Positions 4,007-5,942 of a DNA stretch of 5,942 nucleotides are shown here, one piece after another. Position 1 is the stretch's first letter; each line of letters starts with the position of its first letter. Source of the DNA: an uncultured Clostridia bacterium (GTDB lineage Bacteria > Bacillota > Clostridia > Christensenellales > CAG-917). The notes under the pieces are model-generated. The model was given only the letters and a program-made list of their open reading frames with translations. It did no database searches and was not told where the DNA came from. The position numbers and the translations under genes were made by a program. The DNA is taken from positions 1 to 5,942 of the forward strand of contig CALGEU010000363.1 in assembly GCA_937881285.1 (NCBI GenBank), written 5' to 3'.

Positions 4007-5942
4007 ACTCTCTTGACAGAAATGGTCACGGTTTCGCCGTTGATGTCGCAATCTTTGGCAAATCCGTCAATCGTGGTGCTGATGCCGTCTGCAAGCACGT
4101 CTTTAAGGAAGTCCGCACGCTCGAAGATTCTCTTCGCTTCGCCCGTCGCCTTGTAGCCGATGACGATATGGTCGGTCACTTCGAAGCCTGCTTCCTTACG
4201 CATATTTTGTATCTTTGATACAATTTCTCTTTCGATACCTTCGTCGATAAGTTCGGGCGTGAGTTCGGTGTCAAGAACGACCGTCGTTTCGCCGTCGCTT
4301 TCGCTCGAATAACCTTCCTTGTTCTTCATATTGATGAGAAGGTCGTCTTTTGCAAGTTCGATGAGTTTGCCGTCGATGTCGTATTTGAACAAATCGCCGT
4401 TTTTAACCGCCGCAACGATTTCTTCCGCTCTTTCCTGCAAAAGTTGTCTTATCTTACCCAGCATTGCGCCGTATTTCGGTCCGAGTGTGCGAAGTTGCGG
4501 TTTCAAATCGTAACTTACGAACACGTTGTTGTCCTGCGAATGTTCGACGCTCTTGACGTTGAGCTCGTCTTCGACGAGTTCTTTAAGGTCGTTTGAAAGT
4601 TCGTATCTGCCGTTGTAGAAGAGTTTTGAAAGCGGCTGTCTGTTTTTAAGGTTAGAGCCGTTTCTTGCCGCTCTTCCGAGAACGACGAGTTTGAGAACGT
4701 TGCCCATGCCTTCTTCAAGGCGCGGATCGATCATGCTTTCGTCCGCAATCGGGAACGAGCAAAGATGCACGCTTTCGGGCGCGTTCTTGTCGAAGTTGCG
4801 GACGAGATTCTGATACATTTCTTCCGCAAGGAACGGTGTGAACGGCGCAAGAATCTTTGAAAGCGTTGCAAGAACGGTATAAAGCGTGGTGTAAGCCGCT
4901 TCCTTGTTCTTGGTCATATCGCTGCCCCAAAAACGTTCTCTGCTGCGTCTGACGTACCAGTTGGAAAGCACGTCCACGAAATCGCCGATTGCACGTGCGG
5001 TTTCGGTTATCTTATATTCCGCAAGACCTTCGTCCACCGTCTTTATGAGCGTGTTGAGCCCCGAAAGAATCCACTTGTCCATAATTGTGAGTTTTTGGTC
5101 TTTAAGGTCGTGTTCGAGCGGATTGAACTTGTCGATTTCGGCGTAAAGCACAAAGAACGCATAAGTGTTCCAAAGCGTGCCCATAAACTTTCTTTGGCTC
5201 TCGCTGACAGCGTCCGCGTGGAATCTCGACGGAAGCCACGGCGCGCTCGTCGTGTAGAAATACCATCTCGTGGCGTCTGCGCCCTGTTTGTCGAGAACGG
5301 TCCACGGGTCAACCACGTTACCTTTGTGCTTGGACATCTTCACGCCATCCTTGTCGTTGACGTGTCCGAGAACGATACAGTTCTTGAACGGCGCTTTGTC
5401 AAATAACACGGTGTTGACGGCAAGCAACGTATAGAACCAGCCGCGTGTCTGGTCAACCGCTTCCGAAATGAAGTCCGCCGGGAAAACTTTCTCGAAAGTT
5501 TCTTTGTTTTCAAACGGATAGTGCCATTGCGCAAAAGGCATAGAGCCCGAGTCGAACCAACAGTCGAGCACTTCGGGCGTACGAATCATTTCACCGCCGC
5601 ATTCGCATTCCCACTTCACGTCGTCGATATACGGACGGTGCAATTCGACGTCGTGGTCGAGATGCGCTTTTTCACGAAGTTCTGCCTTGGAGCCGATGAC
5701 GTGAATCTTTCCGCACTTGTTGCACACCCAGATAGGAAGCGGAGTGCCCCAGTATCTTTCACGGGAAATGCCCCAGTCGATGACGTTTTCAAGGAAGTTG
5801 CCCATACGGCCGTTTTTGATGGTCTCGGGCATCCAGTTGACGGAATCGTTTGAAACGAGCAATTTTTCTTTGACGTCCGTCATCTTCACGAACCAACTCG
5901 AACGAGCGTAGTAAAGAAGCGGAGTGTCGCAACGCCAGCAGA
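4003..5942 (-). CDS. ileS: Isoleucyl-tRNA synthetase, type 2 (eukaryotic-like) class, C-terminal 645 codons
   Basis: Isoleucyl-tRNA synthetase activates isoleucine with ATP and charges tRNA(Ile). The frame is open to the window edge; the first whole codon is 5938-5940 and reads CWRCDTPLLYYARSSWF, the end of the CP1 editing insertion. Counting from there: WGISRERYWG (56-65) begins the second half of the catalytic fold, a zinc-ribbon-like pair CNKC (73-76) and CEC (112-114) follows, then ADFISEAVDQTRGWFY, and the ATP-binding loop KMSKHKGN (201-208). The anticodon-binding helical domain carries DVLSNWYVRRSRERFWG (about 323-339), and the C-terminal tail has RNGSNLKNRQPL (about 426-437) and ELIDEGIEREIVSKI. 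The KMSK-x-K loop, the tail and the lack of a C-terminal Cys4 zinc finger fit IleS2 rather than the Escherichia coli-type IleS1. The HIGH motif and most of the editing domain, plus any T-box leader, lie off the window. The gene is first in a minus-strand operon with the methyltransferase. Confidence 0.96.
   Translation of the reverse strand, partial: CWRCDTPLLYYARSSWFVKMTDVKEKLLVSNDSVNWMPETIKNGRMGNFLENVIDWGISRERYWGTPLPIWVCNKCGKIHVIGSKAELREKAHLDHDVELHRPYIDDVKWECECGGEMIRTPEVLDCWFDSGSMPFAQWHYPFENKETFEKVFPADFISEAVDQTRGWFYTLLAVNTVLFDKAPFKNCIVLGHVNDKDGVKMSKHKGNVVDPWTVLDKQGADATRWYFYTTSAPWLPSRFHADAVSESQRKFMGTLWNTYAFFVLYAEIDKFNPLEHDLKDQKLTIMDKWILSGLNTLIKTVDEGLAEYKITETARAIGDFVDVLSNWYVRRSRERFWGSDMTKNKEAAYTTLYTVLATLSKILAPFTPFLAEEMYQNLVRNFDKNAPESVHLCSFPIADESMIDPRLEEGMGNVLKLVVLGRAARNGSNLKNRQPLSKLFYNGRYELSNDLKELVEDELNVKSVEHSQDNNVFVSYDLKPQLRTLGPKYGAMLGKIRQLLQERAEEIVAAVKNGDLFKYDIDGKLIELAKDDLLINMKNKEGYSSESDGETTVVLDTELTPELIDEGIEREIVSKIQNMRKEAGFEVTDHIVIGYKATGEAKRIFERADFLKDVLADGISTTIDGFAKDCDINGETVTISVKRV

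Noticed and set aside
4007..4051. Longer methyltransferase start at 4051
   Set aside because: It would overlap ileS by 49 bases; ATG 4006 gives a classic ATGA coupling and begins where the conserved family sequence begins.
5887..5889. GTG as the start of ileS
   Set aside because: The same frame continues upstream to the window edge with canonical IleS sequence (CWRCDTPLLYYAR), so this codon is an internal valine.
1..5942. CRISPR array, insertion sequence, tRNA or rRNA genes, phage or defence genes
   Set aside because: No regularly spaced repeats, transposase motifs, terminal repeats, cloverleaf sequences or defence-type domains were seen on either strand.

Overview
The window looks like ordinary chromosome from an endospore-forming or spore-lineage Bacillota, most likely a Clostridia-type anaerobe. 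The reasons are a YlbJ/SpoVV-type sporulation membrane protein beside the C-terminus of a TmcAL (YlbM) homologue, an IleS of the type common in Clostridia, Shine-Dalgarno and AT-rich intergenic signals, and intermediate base composition. A resemblance to uncultured gut lineages such as Christensenellales is an impression only, not something the sequence proves.

Layout: the left third reads on the plus strand. It holds the 3' end of a tRNA(Met) cytidine acetate ligase gene (1-299), a 211-base gap with weak promoter-like and palindromic sequence, ylbJ/spoVV (511-1473), then a short gap with the best sigma-A-like promoter in the window, and a small protein of unknown role with a sigma-70 region 4-like helix-turn-helix (1591-2079). 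The right two thirds read on the minus strand, in transcription order: ileS (C-terminal 645 codons, cut by the window edge), an RlmI-like class I methyltransferase whose start overlaps the ileS stop by an ATGA, and an RluA-family pseudouridine synthase. The two blocks converge at about 2080-2328, where a strong symmetric hairpin with A and T tracts serves both directions and a second hairpin ends the pseudouridine synthase transcript.

Functionally, four of the six genes deal with tRNA or (probably) RNA: TmcAL modifies the elongator tRNA(Met) anticodon, IleS charges tRNA(Ile), RluA-type enzymes isomerise uridines, and the methyltransferase belongs to a family related to rRNA methyltransferases. 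YlbJ/SpoVV is the sporulation outlier, although its pairing with ylbM is a known neighbourhood in Bacillus.

No mobile element, CRISPR array, rRNA or tRNA gene was seen, and I find no convincing new multi-gene system. The points most worth following are the orphan region 4-like regulator with its own promoter and leader repeats, the long inverted repeat between the methyltransferase and pseudouridine synthase genes, and the IleS class, which bears on mupirocin sensitivity.
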